Positions 54,423-63,986 of a stretch of DNA of 64,000 bases are shown piece after piece; within the stretch, counting starts at the first letter, position 1; the number at the start of each line of letters is the position of its first letter. Origin of the DNA: Wenzhouxiangellaceae bacterium (lineage in GTDB: Bacteria > Pseudomonadota > Gammaproteobacteria > Xanthomonadales > Wenzhouxiangellaceae); the NCBI GenBank assembly GCA_018334995.1, contig JAGXKW010000011.1, positions 1 to 64,000 of the forward strand, written 5' to 3'. A program made the position numbers and the translations under genes. The notes under the pieces were generated by a model. It searched no databases, was not told the origin of the DNA, and saw nothing but the letters and a program-made list of their open reading frames with translations.

Positions 54423-55967
54423 TCAATCCAGAGTCGTACGCGCTCCGACGTCCGGGCCAGCGGCGCCCAGCGTCGAGAGGAAAAGCCGGGTCACCGGGCC
54501 GGCCATGCCATCCTGGCGCAGCCCGTTACGCAGCTGAAAATCCCGAATCCATTCGCGAAACTCGGGTCCGTATCGTTCGTCCATATCTCCAGTCCACGCC
54601 TGTTCCGGATCCATCGCGGCCAAACGCTTGAGTTCGGCAACCGCGGCATCGCTGTCGCCTTGCTGCCAGACGCTTCCCATGTCGCGCCAGACGGCATAGA
54701 AATCTCCGAGCCAGCGCGCATCCAGCTGCGCGATGGGCACCTGGAAATCCTGTCCGGACTGCCGCGCGCGCACGCCGGAGGCCGCCACGTCGATCGCCAG
54801 CAGGTGGGCGTCGCGCGGTCTTTCCAGCCGGAGCACCACCGGGCGGTTCAGCTTGCGCAGCAGCGCCCAGCTGCCGCGCAGCCTGTGGCAGGCAAATCCT
54901 TCATGCTGTCCTTCGCTGCAGGCCTGTTCGATCACGGCCGGACCAACGCCGGGAAACAGTGCCGCGGTCTCCCGCCAGGCCAGCGCCTCGCTGGATTCGG
55001 CCAGCATCTGGCGCCACAGCGGCTGGCCGACCTCCTCGCTGGAATCCGACACCCTGTTCAACGACCAGATCATGCTCCCGGCCAGGGCCAGAACGACGAC
55101 GACCGCGAGCCCGGACAACGCAGCCGTCAGACCGCGATTGCCGCCGGATTCATCACCGACCACGACCTCGCCGGCCGCCTTGCGCACGATGGCCGGCGTG
55201 ATCCGGTCGGCTTCGCGCGCGTAGCCGGCCATCAGCGAACGGTCGGCAATGATGTTGATCAGTCGCGGCACGCCGCCGGAGACGTGATGCAGCGTGCGCA
55301 GCGCCGCGGACGTGAACGGACAGCGTGAGCCGCCCGCGATCTGGATGCGGTGGCGCACGTAGTCGGCGGTCTCGCTCCGTCCCAGCGGCGCAAGGTGGTA
55401 GCGCGCCGTGATCCGCTGCGCGAGCTGGCGCAGCGACGGCCGGCTGAGCAGTTCACGCAGCTCCGGCTGGCCCAGCAGGATGATCTGCAGCAGCTTGTCG
55501 GTGGCCGTCTCCAGGTTGGTCAGCAACCGGACCTGCTCCAGCGTCTCGCGCGACATGTTCTGCGCCTCGTCGATGATCAGCACCGCACGCTCGCCGGCGG
55601 CGTGGATCTCCAGCAGGCGCTGATTCAGGCACTGACCGAGCGCTTCAAGCCCGACGTCGCCGGCCGGCGGCTCGGCCTCGAGTTCCCGGCATATGGCGCG
55701 CAGCAGTTCGCGCGGCTCCAGCATCGGGTTGAGGATCAGCGCGATGCGCGTGTGTTCCGGCACTTCCTCGAGCATCAGCCGGCACAGCGTGGTCTTGCCC
55801 GTGCCGACTTCGCCGGTCAGCTGGACAAAGCCGCCGCTTCCGCCGCGGCCGACGCCGTAGAGCAGATGCGCCAGCGCATCCTGGTGACGCTGGCTCAGGA
55901 AGACGAAGCGCGGATCCGGCGTAATCGAGAATGGCCGCTCTTCGAGTCCGTAGAATTGTTCGTACAT
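54423..55967 (-). CDS. gspA: GspA-like AAA ATPase (ExeA family)
   Basis: Inner-membrane ATPase that with GspB assembles the type II secretin across peptidoglycan. The 514-residue protein starts MYEQFYGLEERPFSITPDP, the ExeA start, with Walker A GEVGTGKTT (about residues 50-58), Walker B AVLIIDEAQNMS (about 127-138), a membrane helix near residues 282-302, then a periplasmic region with a peptidase-like segment and a C-terminal peptidoglycan-binding domain (IRDFQLRNGLRQDGMAGPVT). ATG 55967 was chosen because the family begins there. Confidence 0.93.
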   Translation of the reverse strand: MYEQFYGLEERPFSITPDPRFVFLSQRHQDALAHLLYGVGRGGSGGFVQLTGEVGTGKTTLCRLMLEEVPEHTRIALILNPMLEPRELLRAICRELEAEPPAGDVGLEALGQCLNQRLLEIHAAGERAVLIIDEAQNMSRETLEQVRLLTNLETATDKLLQIILLGQPELRELLSRPSLRQLAQRITARYHLAPLGRSETADYVRHRIQIAGGSRCPFTSAALRTLHHVSGGVPRLINIIADRSLMAGYAREADRITPAIVRKAAGEVVVGDESGGNRGLTAALSGLAVVVVLALAGSMIWSLNRVSDSSEEVGQPLWRQMLAESSEALAWRETAALFPGVGPAVIEQACSEGQHEGFACHRLRGSWALLRKLNRPVVLRLERPRDAHLLAIDVAASGVRARQSGQDFQVPIAQLDARWLGDFYAVWRDMGSVWQQGDSDAAVAELKRLAAMDPEQAWTGDMDERYGPEFREWIRDFQLRNGLRQDGMAGPVTRLFLSTLGAAGPDVGARTTLD

Positions 55968-56026
55968 AAAGGCCTCAGGCGAACCTTGGCGGCACAAGCA
56001 TCGTCAACGGCACGTGGCGTTCCATT

Positions 56027-59000
56027 TCAATCCGACAGCACCATCAACGAGGCATTGCCGCCGACCGCGGCCGTATTGATCGTGCGCGTGCGCTCGACCG
56101 CGAAACGCTGCAGATAGTTCGGGCCGCCGGCCTTGGGACCCGTGCCCGACAAGCCTTCGCCGCCGAACGGCTGCACCCCGACCACGGCGCCGGTCATGTT
56201 GCGGTTGACGTAGGCGTTGCCGGCATGGATGCGCTGGATGACGTGTTGCTGCACCTTGTCGATGCGGCTGTGACATCCGGCGGTGAGCCCGTAGCCGGTG
56301 GCATTGATCTGATCGATCACTCGATCCAGGTCGCGCGCCCGATAACGCACCACGTGCAGTACCGGGCCGAACACTTCGCCGTCGAGCTGGTCCATGGAAT
56401 CGATCTCGTAGGCGCGCGGGGCAAACCAGAACCCCGCCTCCGATCCCTGCGGTTCGGGCACGCGGGCAATCGGGCGCGCTTCGCGCTCCATGCGCGCGGC
56501 GTGGCGTTCGAGCATTTCCAGCTGGACCTGATCGATGACCGGGCCGATGTCGGTCGAAAGCAGGCCCGGCCAGCCGACGGCCAGCTGCCGCATGGCGCCG
56601 GAAAGCATATCGAGCATGTGGTCGGCCACGTCGTGCTGCAGATAGAGCACGCGCAGCGCCGAACAGCGCTGGCCGGCCGACAGGAACGCCGAATGAATCA
56701 CGTCGCGGACCACCTGCTCGGCCAGCGCCGAGGAATCGACGATCATTGCATTCTGTCCGCCGGTCTCGGCGATCAGTGTCGCCAGCGGGCCCTCGCGCTC
56801 GGCCAGGGTCCGGTTGATGATGTGCGCGGTCTCGGTCGATCCGGTAAACGCCACCCCGGCGATGCGCGGATCGGAGGTCAGCGCCGCCCCGACCCGGCCG
56901 TCGCCCGGCAGCAGTTGCAGCACGCCGCGCGGAATTCCGGCCTCCAAGAAGAGCTCGACCGCGCGCGCGGCCAGCAGCGGCGTCTGCTCGGCGGGCTTGG
57001 CGATCGCGGCATTGCCCGAGACCAGCGCCGCGGCCACCTGGCCGGTGAAGATCGCCACCGGGAAATTCCAGGGACTGATGCATACGAAAACGCCCTTGCC
57101 GTGCAGCGAGATTTCGTTGTGCTCGCCAGTCGGCCCGGGCAGCACCTCGGGCTGCGCGAAATGGCGCCGGGCCATCTGCGCGTAGTAGCGACAGAAATCG
57201 GCCGCCTCCCGAACCTCGTTGATGCCGTCGATCAGCGACTTGCCGGCCTCGCGAGTGCACAGCGCCATCAGTTCGGCGCGGTTTTCCTCCAACAGGTCGG
57301 CCATGCGCTCCAGGCATTGGGCGCGTTGCTCGGCCGGCGTGGCGTCCCATGCCGGCTGGGCGGCCAGGGCCGCATCCACGGCTTTGCCGGCACACTCCGG
57401 ATCTGCGCTGGCGACCGAGCCGACGACATCTTCGCGATCGGCCGGCGAGCGCACCTCCTGGGTTTCGGCGGCCTTCAGCTGCGAGGACCCCGCGGGGCCG
57501 GCTTTCCACTGATTGCTGCGAAACGCCGACATCTGCTCGGCAAGCCGCAGCTGCTCGGTCTCTGCCGCGAAGTTGATGCCGCCCGAATTGCGCCGCTGAC
57601 CGCCGAAGATGTCTTTGGGCAACGGAATCCTGGGGTGGGAGAACTGCTCGAAGCGTTCGACCAGCTCGATCGGGTCGGAAACGACCTCCCGCGGCGGCAG
57701 CCTTTCATCGACGATACGGTTGACGAACGAACTGTTGGCGCCATTTTCCAGCAGCCGGCGGACCAGGTACGGCAGCAGGTCGCGGTGGTCGCCGACCGGT
57801 GCATAGACCCGGCAGTGGCCGTTGAATTCGCCGCTGTCGAGCACCTCTTCGTACATGTCCTCGCCCATGCCGTGCAGGCGCTGGTACTCGAAATCCTCGC
57901 GGTCCCCGGCCAGCTGGTTGAGCGCACAGATGGTGTGCGCGTTGTGCGAAGCGAACTGCGGATAGAACGCGTCGCGCTGCTCCAGCAGATGCCGGGCGCA
58001 GGCCAGGAACGAGACGTCCGTGTTCGGCTTGCGCGTGAACACCGGGTAGTCGGCATGGCCCTCGACCTGGGCGAGCTTGATTTCGGTATCCCAGTAGGCG
58101 CCCTTCACCAGCCGGATCGGAATGCGGTGGCCGGTGTTCCGCGCCAGTTCGGCCAGCCAGTCGATCGCCGTCCAGCCCCGCCGCAGATAGGCCTGCAGGG
58201 CCAGGCCGAAGCCGTCCCAGCCGGCCAGTCGGTCATCGGCCAACACCGCGGCGAACACGTCGAGCTGCAGCATCAGCCGCGCGGCCTCTTCGGCGTCCAC
58301 GGTCAGCGCGATTCCGGCTTCGCGCGCCCGGACGGCCAGGTCGCTGAGTGTCGGCACGAGTTCGGCCATGACGCGCTCGCGCTGGGCCGTCTCGTAGCGC
58401 GGATGCAGCGCCGAAAGCTTGACCGAAATGCTGGGCGCGTCGAAAATGTCGCTGCCGGCCGCCACCTTGCCGATGGCGTCGATCGCGCTGGCATACGAGT
58501 CGCGATAGCGGCGCGCATCGTCCGCCGTCAGCGCGGCTTCGCCCAGCATGTCGAACGAGTATCGATAGCGCCGGTTGGATTTTTTGCGCGAGCGCTCCAT
58601 GGCAGACTCGATATCCCGGCCCATGACGTACTGGTGGCCCATGATGCGCATAGCCTGGCGGATCGCCAGCCGCACCACGGGTTCGCCCGACTTGTTGGCC
58701 AGCCGCGCCAGCACCGAACGGACGTCGCGCTTTGCCGACTGGCCGACCCTGACCATCCGGCCGGTCAGCATCAGGCCCCAGGTGGAGGCGTTGACGAACA
58801 GCGATTCGCTCTTGCCGAGGTGGGATTCCCAGTTGGCTTCGGAGAGCTTGTCGGAAATCAGCTTTTCCGCCGTGTCGTTGTCGGGAATGCGAAGCAGCGC
58901 CTCGGCCAGGCACATCAGGACCACGCCCTCCTCCGACGACAGGTCGTATTCCCGCATGAACGCTTCCATCGCGCCCTGGTGTTCGGAGCGCCGGCGCACG

Positions 59001-59182
59001 CGCTCGACCAGATCCACCGCGAGCCCTTCGATGCGGGTCCGCTCGGCCTTGTCCAGGCCGACGGCTTCGAGCAACTGCGGCACCTGATCCGACTCGGGCG
59101 CCGCCCAGGCGTGCTCCAGCGCCCGGCGCGGGGCATCGCCGGGAAATTCCGCACGGGTGACAAACGGTTGTTTCTGACTCAT
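56027..59182 (-). CDS. putA: Bifunctional proline dehydrogenase / P5C dehydrogenase PutA
   Basis: Oxidises proline to glutamate in two steps with channelled P5C. The 1051-residue protein has a PRODH alpha domain, the FAD barrel (about residues 180-470, including RIPIRLVKGAYWDTEIK and RLHGMGEDMYEEV) and an aldehyde dehydrogenase domain (about 560-1040) with AETGGQNAMIVD and the catalytic cysteine in AGQRCSALRVL (near residue 840). The N-terminal ribbon-helix-helix DNA-binding domain of E. coli PutA is absent, and so is the long C-terminal extension, so it cannot repress its own gene. It fits with gdhB, which takes the product glutamate. Confidence 0.96.
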   Translation of the reverse strand: MSQKQPFVTRAEFPGDAPRRALEHAWAAPESDQVPQLLEAVGLDKAERTRIEGLAVDLVERVRRRSEHQGAMEAFMREYDLSSEEGVVLMCLAEALLRIPDNDTAEKLISDKLSEANWESHLGKSESLFVNASTWGLMLTGRMVRVGQSAKRDVRSVLARLANKSGEPVVRLAIRQAMRIMGHQYVMGRDIESAMERSRKKSNRRYRYSFDMLGEAALTADDARRYRDSYASAIDAIGKVAAGSDIFDAPSISVKLSALHPRYETAQRERVMAELVPTLSDLAVRAREAGIALTVDAEEAARLMLQLDVFAAVLADDRLAGWDGFGLALQAYLRRGWTAIDWLAELARNTGHRIPIRLVKGAYWDTEIKLAQVEGHADYPVFTRKPNTDVSFLACARHLLEQRDAFYPQFASHNAHTICALNQLAGDREDFEYQRLHGMGEDMYEEVLDSGEFNGHCRVYAPVGDHRDLLPYLVRRLLENGANSSFVNRIVDERLPPREVVSDPIELVERFEQFSHPRIPLPKDIFGGQRRNSGGINFAAETEQLRLAEQMSAFRSNQWKAGPAGSSQLKAAETQEVRSPADREDVVGSVASADPECAGKAVDAALAAQPAWDATPAEQRAQCLERMADLLEENRAELMALCTREAGKSLIDGINEVREAADFCRYYAQMARRHFAQPEVLPGPTGEHNEISLHGKGVFVCISPWNFPVAIFTGQVAAALVSGNAAIAKPAEQTPLLAARAVELFLEAGIPRGVLQLLPGDGRVGAALTSDPRIAGVAFTGSTETAHIINRTLAEREGPLATLIAETGGQNAMIVDSSALAEQVVRDVIHSAFLSAGQRCSALRVLYLQHDVADHMLDMLSGAMRQLAVGWPGLLSTDIGPVIDQVQLEMLERHAARMEREARPIARVPEPQGSEAGFWFAPRAYEIDSMDQLDGEVFGPVLHVVRYRARDLDRVIDQINATGYGLTAGCHSRIDKVQQHVIQRIHAGNAYVNRNMTGAVVGVQPFGGEGLSGTGPKAGGPNYLQRFAVERTRTINTAAVGGNASLMVLSD

Positions 59183-59368
59183 CTCGACCTGGCTCCGGCT
59201 GTTTCAAGGCACTCCGGACGCGCTCTCCTGACCGCTGGCCGGCCCGAGCCGTCCGGATTTTTGCGAGTGTAACGCAAGCTTGGCGTCCGCTCCCGACAAC
59301 CGCGCGCAGCCGCTCTGCCCTGCCTCGGCAACGTGAAGATTCCGATTCCGCGGCACATGAGCTTCGGC

Positions 59369-59374
59369 TACAAT
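59369..59374 (+). promoter_or_regulatory. Candidate -10 box upstream of the oxidase operon
   Basis: TACAAT lies 40 bases before the DUF2244 start, with a weak -35 region (TTCCGC at 17 bases). Transcription from it would begin after the in-frame ATG at 59357, which supports ATG 59414 as the real start. Confidence 0.4.
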
Positions 59375-59413
59375 ATCGCCTTTGCAAATCGCCGGTTCAA
59401 ATCGTCCGGGCAA

Positions 59414-59932
59414 ATGATTCGAGCAAACGCAACAGATGCAGAAAATGCGGTGACGCATATCGAAGTGCTGGCGAATCTGTCGCTGACCCTCGACAGGCTG
59501 GCCGGCGTTTTCCTGGCGCTGAGCGCGACGACACTGCTGGTCGCGCTGCTGCCGACGCTGCTCGGTTACTGGCCGATCATGGCCATCGCGATCGTGCACC
59601 TGGCCATCGTGGGCTGGTGCTTGCGGCTGGCGTGGCGCGGCAACTGGGCGCGCCAGGACATCACGGTGGACGCTGAACGCGTTCGGATCGAGCACCGAAC
59701 TGCACGCGAAGAGCATCATCACGAACTGCCCACCGACTGGGTTCGGGTGGAACAACGCTCGATCCGCGGCGAACCCAGGGTCTACCTGGCGCTGCACGGC
59801 AAGCGTGTCGAGATCGGAAGTTTCGTGCCGGCCGACGAGCGCATTCAGGCCGCCAGAAGCATCGCCCGGGCGCTCGAACCCCACTCGGCGTGGAAACCCA
59901 ACGGAATCGAAGAAACAGTGAGTTCAGGATGA
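59414..59932 (+). CDS. DUF2244 family membrane protein
   Basis: A 172-residue protein with two membrane helices (LAGVFLALSATTLLVALLPT and PIMAIAIVHLAIVGW) and a beta-rich cytoplasmic domain (ITVDAERVRIEHRT, VYLALHGKRVEIGSFVP), the DUF2244 layout. The family is often found directly upstream of cytochrome oxidase subunit II, as here, and is thought to help oxidase biogenesis, which has not been shown. ATG 59414 was chosen over 59333 or 59357. Its TGA overlaps the coxB ATG. Confidence 0.85.
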   Translation: MIRANATDAENAVTHIEVLANLSLTLDRLAGVFLALSATTLLVALLPTLLGYWPIMAIAIVHLAIVGWCLRLAWRGNWARQDITVDAERVRIEHRTAREEHHHELPTDWVRVEQRSIRGEPRVYLALHGKRVEIGSFVPADERIQAARSIARALEPHSAWKPNGIEETVSSG

Positions 59933-61131
59933 AGAGAACCAACGAATTGATTGTCGGGCTTGCAATGGTGGCCGTGATCACGGTCATCACCTGGGGCGTC
60001 TTCGCCGTGGGTGACAACATGACGCCCGGCGTCACGCCGTTCAGTCGCGACGTCTATCAGCTGCACATGGTCGTGCTGAGCACGGTCACCATCATCGGCA
60101 TCCTGGTGTTTGCCGCGATGTTCACGTCCATCTACCTGCACCGCAAGTCACGCGGCGCCGAGGCCGCAAAATTCAACCACTCGACCAAGGCGGAAATCAT
60201 CTGGACCGTGATTCCGATCGTGATTCTGGTGGTCATGGCCATTCCCGCGACCCGGGTGCTCATCGACATGGAAGACACCTCCGGTGCCGACCTCAACATC
60301 AAGGTGACCGGCTATCAATGGCTGTGGCAGTACGAATACCTCGAAGAAGACATCGCGTTCTATTCGGCAATTGATCGCGACAGCAACGCGGCGCGCCAGA
60401 TCGGTTCGGGGATCTCGCCGCGCGAAGTGGACAACTATCTGCTTGAAGTCGACAATCGTCTGGTGGTGCCCACCGACACCAGGATTCGCATTCTGCTGAC
60501 CTCGGGCGACGTGATTCACTCCTGGTGGGTGCCCGACCTGGGCTGGAAGCGGGACGCCATACCCGGCATGGTCAACGAAGCGTGGACGCTGATCGAGGAA
60601 CCCGGCGTGTACCGCGGCCAGTGCGCCGAGCTGTGCGGCAAGGATCACGGTTTCATGCCGGTGGTGGTCGAAGCGGTACCGCCCGAGGAATATCGCGCCT
60701 GGGTCGCCGAGCAGACCGGCGAGCAGACCAGCGAGCAAACCGCCGACGCACAAACGGAATCGGATCCGGAACCCATGGATCGCACGGCGCTGATGCAGCA
60801 CGGCGAGGACGTCTATGACGCGCACTGCGCCTCCTGCCACCGGGAAGACGGTTCCGGAATGGCTCCGGCGTTTCCGGCACTGGCCGGCAGCGCGGTCGTC
60901 ACCGGCGAGCTTTCGCAGCATATCGACGTCGTGGTCAACGGTCGTCCGGGCACGGCAATGGCGGCGTTCGGCCAGCGGCTGGACGCGCGCGACATCGCCG
61001 CGGCGCTGACCTATACGCGCAACGCCTTCGGCAATGAGACCGGCGACCTCGTCCAGCCTGCCGACGTCGAACCGCTGATCGAGTCGCGGCTGGATGAAAG
61101 CCTGGCGTCGACCGAAAAGCCCGAGCGTTGA
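59929..61131 (+). CDS. coxB: Cytochrome c oxidase subunit II with fused cytochrome c domain
   Basis: Accepts electrons from cytochrome c and passes them to CuA. The 400-residue protein has two N-terminal helices (about residues 10-28 and 45-70), the W-rich TGYQWLWQYEY segment, and the CuA ligand set CAELCGKDHGFM (Cx3Cx3Hx2M, about residues 232-243). After a Gln/Thr/Glu-rich linker comes a cytochrome c domain with CASCH (about residues 300-304) and a methionine ligand candidate in TAMAAFG, the caa3 form. ATG 59929 overlaps the DUF2244 stop. Confidence 0.95.
   Translation: MKRTNELIVGLAMVAVITVITWGVFAVGDNMTPGVTPFSRDVYQLHMVVLSTVTIIGILVFAAMFTSIYLHRKSRGAEAAKFNHSTKAEIIWTVIPIVILVVMAIPATRVLIDMEDTSGADLNIKVTGYQWLWQYEYLEEDIAFYSAIDRDSNAARQIGSGISPREVDNYLLEVDNRLVVPTDTRIRILLTSGDVIHSWWVPDLGWKRDAIPGMVNEAWTLIEEPGVYRGQCAELCGKDHGFMPVVVEAVPPEEYRAWVAEQTGEQTSEQTADAQTESDPEPMDRTALMQHGEDVYDAHCASCHREDGSGMAPAFPALAGSAVVTGELSQHIDVVVNGRPGTAMAAFGQRLDARDIAAALTYTRNAFGNETGDLVQPADVEPLIESRLDESLASTEKPER
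60709..60744. repeat. Three 12 bp tandem units in the coxB linker
   Basis: GAGCAGACCGGC, GAGCAGACCAGC and GAGCAAACCGCC follow each other and encode the repeated Glu-Gln-Thr linker between the CuA and cytochrome c domains. Frame-neutral period, so linker length may vary between strains. Confidence 0.7.
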
Positions 61132-61208
61132 TGCTTGCGCCCGGATCAACCGATATCGAATGCCGTTTTGCCAAATCTGTTCAGTGAATCCAAAAATCGT
61201 TGAGAACC

Positions 61209-61232
61209 GGGTCGGCGCGCGGGCGCCGACCC
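61209..61232 (+). other. Stable leader hairpin upstream of coxA
   Basis: GGGTCGGCGC and GCGCCGACCC form a perfect 10 bp stem with a GCGG loop, ending eight bases before the coxA ribosome binding site (GGAAGGAA). There is no T tract, so it is more likely to affect mRNA stability or processing between coxB and coxA than to terminate. Confidence 0.6.
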
Positions 61233-61250
61233 AACCTGGAAGGAATCGCA

Positions 61251-62858
61251 ATGACTGACACGACTGCCCATACCGACGACCACCATTCTCAGCCAAAAGG
61301 CCTGGCGCGCTGGCTGTTCACCACCAATCACAAGGAAATCGGAACGCTGTATCTTGTTTTTTCGCTGGCGATGTTCATCGTCGGCGGCGCGATGGCCATG
61401 ATCATCCGCGCCGAGCTGTTCCAGCCCGGCCTGCAACTGGTCAACCCGGAGTTCTTCAACCAGATGACGACCATGCATGCGCTGGTCATGATCTTCGGCG
61501 CCGTCATGCCGGCGTTCGTCGGCCTGGCCAACTGGATGGTGCCGATGATGATCGGCGCACCGGACATGGCGCTGCCGCGCATGAACAACTGGTCGTTCTG
61601 GATTCTGCCGTTCGCGTTCCTGATGCTGCTCTCGACGCTGTTCATGCCCACCGGCGCACCGGCTTCCGGGTGGACGCTGTATCCACCGCTTTCGCTGCAG
61701 GGCGGTAACAGCTTCGCCTTCGTGATTTTCGCCATCCACCTGATGGGCATCTCTTCGATCATGGGCGCGATCAACATCATCGCGACCATCCTCAACATGC
61801 GCGCTCCCGGCATGACGCTGCTACGCATGCCATTGTTCGTCTGGACCTGGCTGATCACCGCGTTTCTGCTGATCGCCGTGATGCCCGTGCTGGCCGGTGC
61901 AGTCACCATGCTGCTCACCGACCGCTTCTTCGACACCAGCTTCTTCAACGCCGCCGGCGGCGGTGACCCGGTGATGTACCAGCACATCTTCTGGTTCTTC
62001 GGTCACCCCGAGGTCTACATCATGATCCTGCCGGCGTTCGGCATCATCTCCGAGATCATCCCGACATTTTCGCGCAAGCGCCTGTTTGGCTACACCTCCA
62101 TGGTCTACGCCACCGCGTCGATCGCGTTCCTGTCGTTCATCGTGTGGGCCCACCACATGTTCACCACCGGCATGCCGCTGGGCGCTTCGTTGTTCTTCAT
62201 GTACGCGACCATGATCATCGCGGTGCCCACCGGCATCAAGATCTTCAACTGGGTCTCGACCATGTGGCGCGGCTCGATGACCTTCGAAACGCCGATGCTG
62301 TTCGCCATCGCCTTCGTCGTCCTGTTCACGATCGGCGGCCTGTCCGGCATCATGCTGGCGATCGTGCCGGCGGACTTCCAGTACCACGACACGTACTTCG
62401 TCGTCGCCCACTTCCACTACGTGCTGGTCACCGGGGCGGTATTCGCCATCATGGCCGCCGCCTACTACTGGCTGCCGAAATGGACCGGCAACATGTACGA
62501 CGAGCGCCTCGGGAAGATCCATTTCTGGTGGTCGACCATTTCGGTCAACGTGCTGTTCTTCCCGCAGCATTACCTGGGCCTGGCCGGCATGCCGCGCCGG
62601 ATCCCGGATTATTCGGTGCAGTTCGCCGAGTTCAATCTGATTTCTTCGATCGGCGGTTTCGCCTTCGGTATCGCCCAGCTGCTGTTCGTCTGGATCGTGA
62701 TCAAGTGCGTGCGCGGCGGCGAGAAGGCCACCGCGCAGGTCTGGGACGGCGCGCGCGGACTGGAGTGGACGGTGCCCTCGCCGGCGCCGCTGCACACCTT
62801 CGACACGCCGCCGCAGGTCGACGACAGCGTCAGCGCGCACAAGGACCAGCTGGCCTGA
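61251..62858 (+). CDS. coxA: Cytochrome c oxidase subunit I
   Basis: Catalytic heme-copper subunit that reduces O2 and pumps protons. The 535-residue, 12-helix protein has the heme a histidine in [11 protein letters not shown] (about residue 76), the D-channel entry [12 protein letters not shown], the CuB/tyrosine motif [15 protein letters not shown], the CuB histidine pair VWAHHMF, and [10 protein letters not shown] for the a3 and a hemes. These features assign it to the A (mitochondrial-type) family. Start ATG 61251 has GGAAGGAA seven bases upstream. Confidence 0.97.
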   Translation: MTDTTAHTDDHHSQPKGLARWLFTTNHKEIGTLYLVFSLAMFIVGGAMAMIIRAELFQPGLQLVNPEFFNQMTTMHALVMIFGAVMPAFVGLANWMVPMMIGAPDMALPRMNNWSFWILPFAFLMLLSTLFMPTGAPASGWTLYPPLSLQGGNSFAFVIFAIHLMGISSIMGAINIIATILNMRAPGMTLLRMPLFVWTWLITAFLLIAVMPVLAGAVTMLLTDRFFDTSFFNAAGGGDPVMYQHIFWFFGHPEVYIMILPAFGIISEIIPTFSRKRLFGYTSMVYATASIAFLSFIVWAHHMFTTGMPLGASLFFMYATMIIAVPTGIKIFNWVSTMWRGSMTFETPMLFAIAFVVLFTIGGLSGIMLAIVPADFQYHDTYFVVAHFHYVLVTGAVFAIMAAAYYWLPKWTGNMYDERLGKIHFWWSTISVNVLFFPQHYLGLAGMPRRIPDYSVQFAEFNLISSIGGFAFGIAQLLFVWIVIKCVRGGEKATAQVWDGARGLEWTVPSPAPLHTFDTPPQVDDSVSAHKDQLA

Positions 62859-62866
62859 ACAGATTC

Positions 62867-62995
62867 ATGACCGATGATCGAAACGAAAGGCAGACGAGCC
62901 ACAGCCGCCGACGCATCCGCTGGACGGTTGCGTTGCTGGCCGGATTGGCAGCGCTCATCTACCTCGGATTCATCAGCCGCGGCGTTTTGGGTTGA
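62867..62995 (+). CDS. 42-residue single-helix membrane protein in the oxidase operon
   Basis: A small open frame between coxA and coxC: a charged, Arg-rich N-terminus (TDDRNERQTSHSRRRIR), one membrane helix (WTVALLAGLAALIYLGFISR) and a short GVLG end. Size, charge pattern and position match the small proteins annotated as cytochrome oxidase small assembly proteins in other proteobacteria, which usually precede ctaG. No strong ribosome binding site is visible; it starts 8 bp after coxA, so it may rely on reinitiation. Function is inferred from position only. Confidence 0.7.
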   Translation: MTDDRNERQTSHSRRRIRWTVALLAGLAALIYLGFISRGVLG

Positions 62996-63116
62996 ATGCG
63001 CCAGGTCGATCGGATCGACCGACCCGGCGAAGAGCCTCCCGGGCGGATGTCGCTGAGCTAAAATAAAAATATTGCGGCCGGGAAGACCCCGGCGGGTATA
63101 GGATTCGGGAGTCAAC

Positions 63117-63986
63117 ATGGCACAAGGTAGCTATTACGTACCGCACCAGGCCCGCTGGCCGATCGTCGGCTCGGTCGGCCTGTTCCTGATGGTCTCTGGG
63201 TTCGCGAACTGGATGAACGGCACCAGCAGCGCCGTCGCCGGGCCCTGGTTGGCGATCGCGGGCGCGGCCACGGTCATTCTGATGATGTTCGGCTGGTTCG
63301 CCGACGTCATCCGTGAATCGGAAGGCGGCCTGTACAACAACAAGGTCGAGGCCTCGTTCCGGCAGGGCATGATCTGGTTCATTTTCTCCGAGGTGATGTT
63401 CTTCGGTGCATTCTTCGGCGCGCTGTTCTATGCCCGCATGTTCGCGGTACCGTGGCTGGGCGGCTCGGGCACCGGCGCCATGACCAACGAACTGCTCTAT
63501 CCGGGCTTTCAGGCCGCCTGGCCGACCAACGGACCAGCCAACGTCGGCGGCGCATTCCAGACGGTTCCGGCCTTCGACGTGCCGCTGCTCAATACGCTGA
63601 TCCTGCTGACGTCGGGCTGGACCATCACCATGGCGCACTGGGCGCTGAAAAAGATGAAGCGCGGCGCGCTGGTGTTCTGGATGCTGGCCACGGTCGCGCT
63701 CGGCGCCCTGTTCCTGTTCTACCAGGTCGAGGAATATATTCACGCCTATCAGGATCTCGGTCTGACGCTGGGCTCGGGCATCTACGGCTCGACTTTCTTC
63801 ATGCTCACCGGCTTCCACGGCATGCACGTCACCGTCGGCACCATCATGCTGCTGGTCATCGCCTTCCGCTGCATGGCCGGCCACTTCAAGCCCGATCACC
63901 ACTTCGGCTTCGAAGCCGTTGCCTGGTACTGGCACTTCGTCGACGTGGTCTGGCTGGTCCTGTTCATGTTCGTCTACGTGATCTGA
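63117..63986 (+). CDS. coxC: Cytochrome c oxidase subunit III
   Basis: Seven-helix subunit that stabilises the oxidase core and the proton-uptake route. The 289-residue protein has YYVPHQARWPIVGSVGLF, SEVMFFGAFFGALFYAR, GWTITMAHWALK, LTGFHGMHVTVGTIML and the C-terminal AVAWYWHFVDVVWLVLF, all characteristic. It begins 121 bp after the small membrane protein; ctaG/cox11, which commonly lies here, is missing, and the gap holds no gene. Confidence 0.97.
   Translation: MAQGSYYVPHQARWPIVGSVGLFLMVSGFANWMNGTSSAVAGPWLAIAGAATVILMMFGWFADVIRESEGGLYNNKVEASFRQGMIWFIFSEVMFFGAFFGALFYARMFAVPWLGGSGTGAMTNELLYPGFQAAWPTNGPANVGGAFQTVPAFDVPLLNTLILLTSGWTITMAHWALKKMKRGALVFWMLATVALGALFLFYQVEEYIHAYQDLGLTLGSGIYGSTFFMLTGFHGMHVTVGTIMLLVIAFRCMAGHFKPDHHFGFEAVAWYWHFVDVVWLVLFMFVYVI

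Noticed and set aside
56225-59272. 1015-codon plus-strand open frame opposite putA
   Set aside because: It is an antisense shadow of a well-supported putA gene, produced by high GC content; no domain or start signal supports it.
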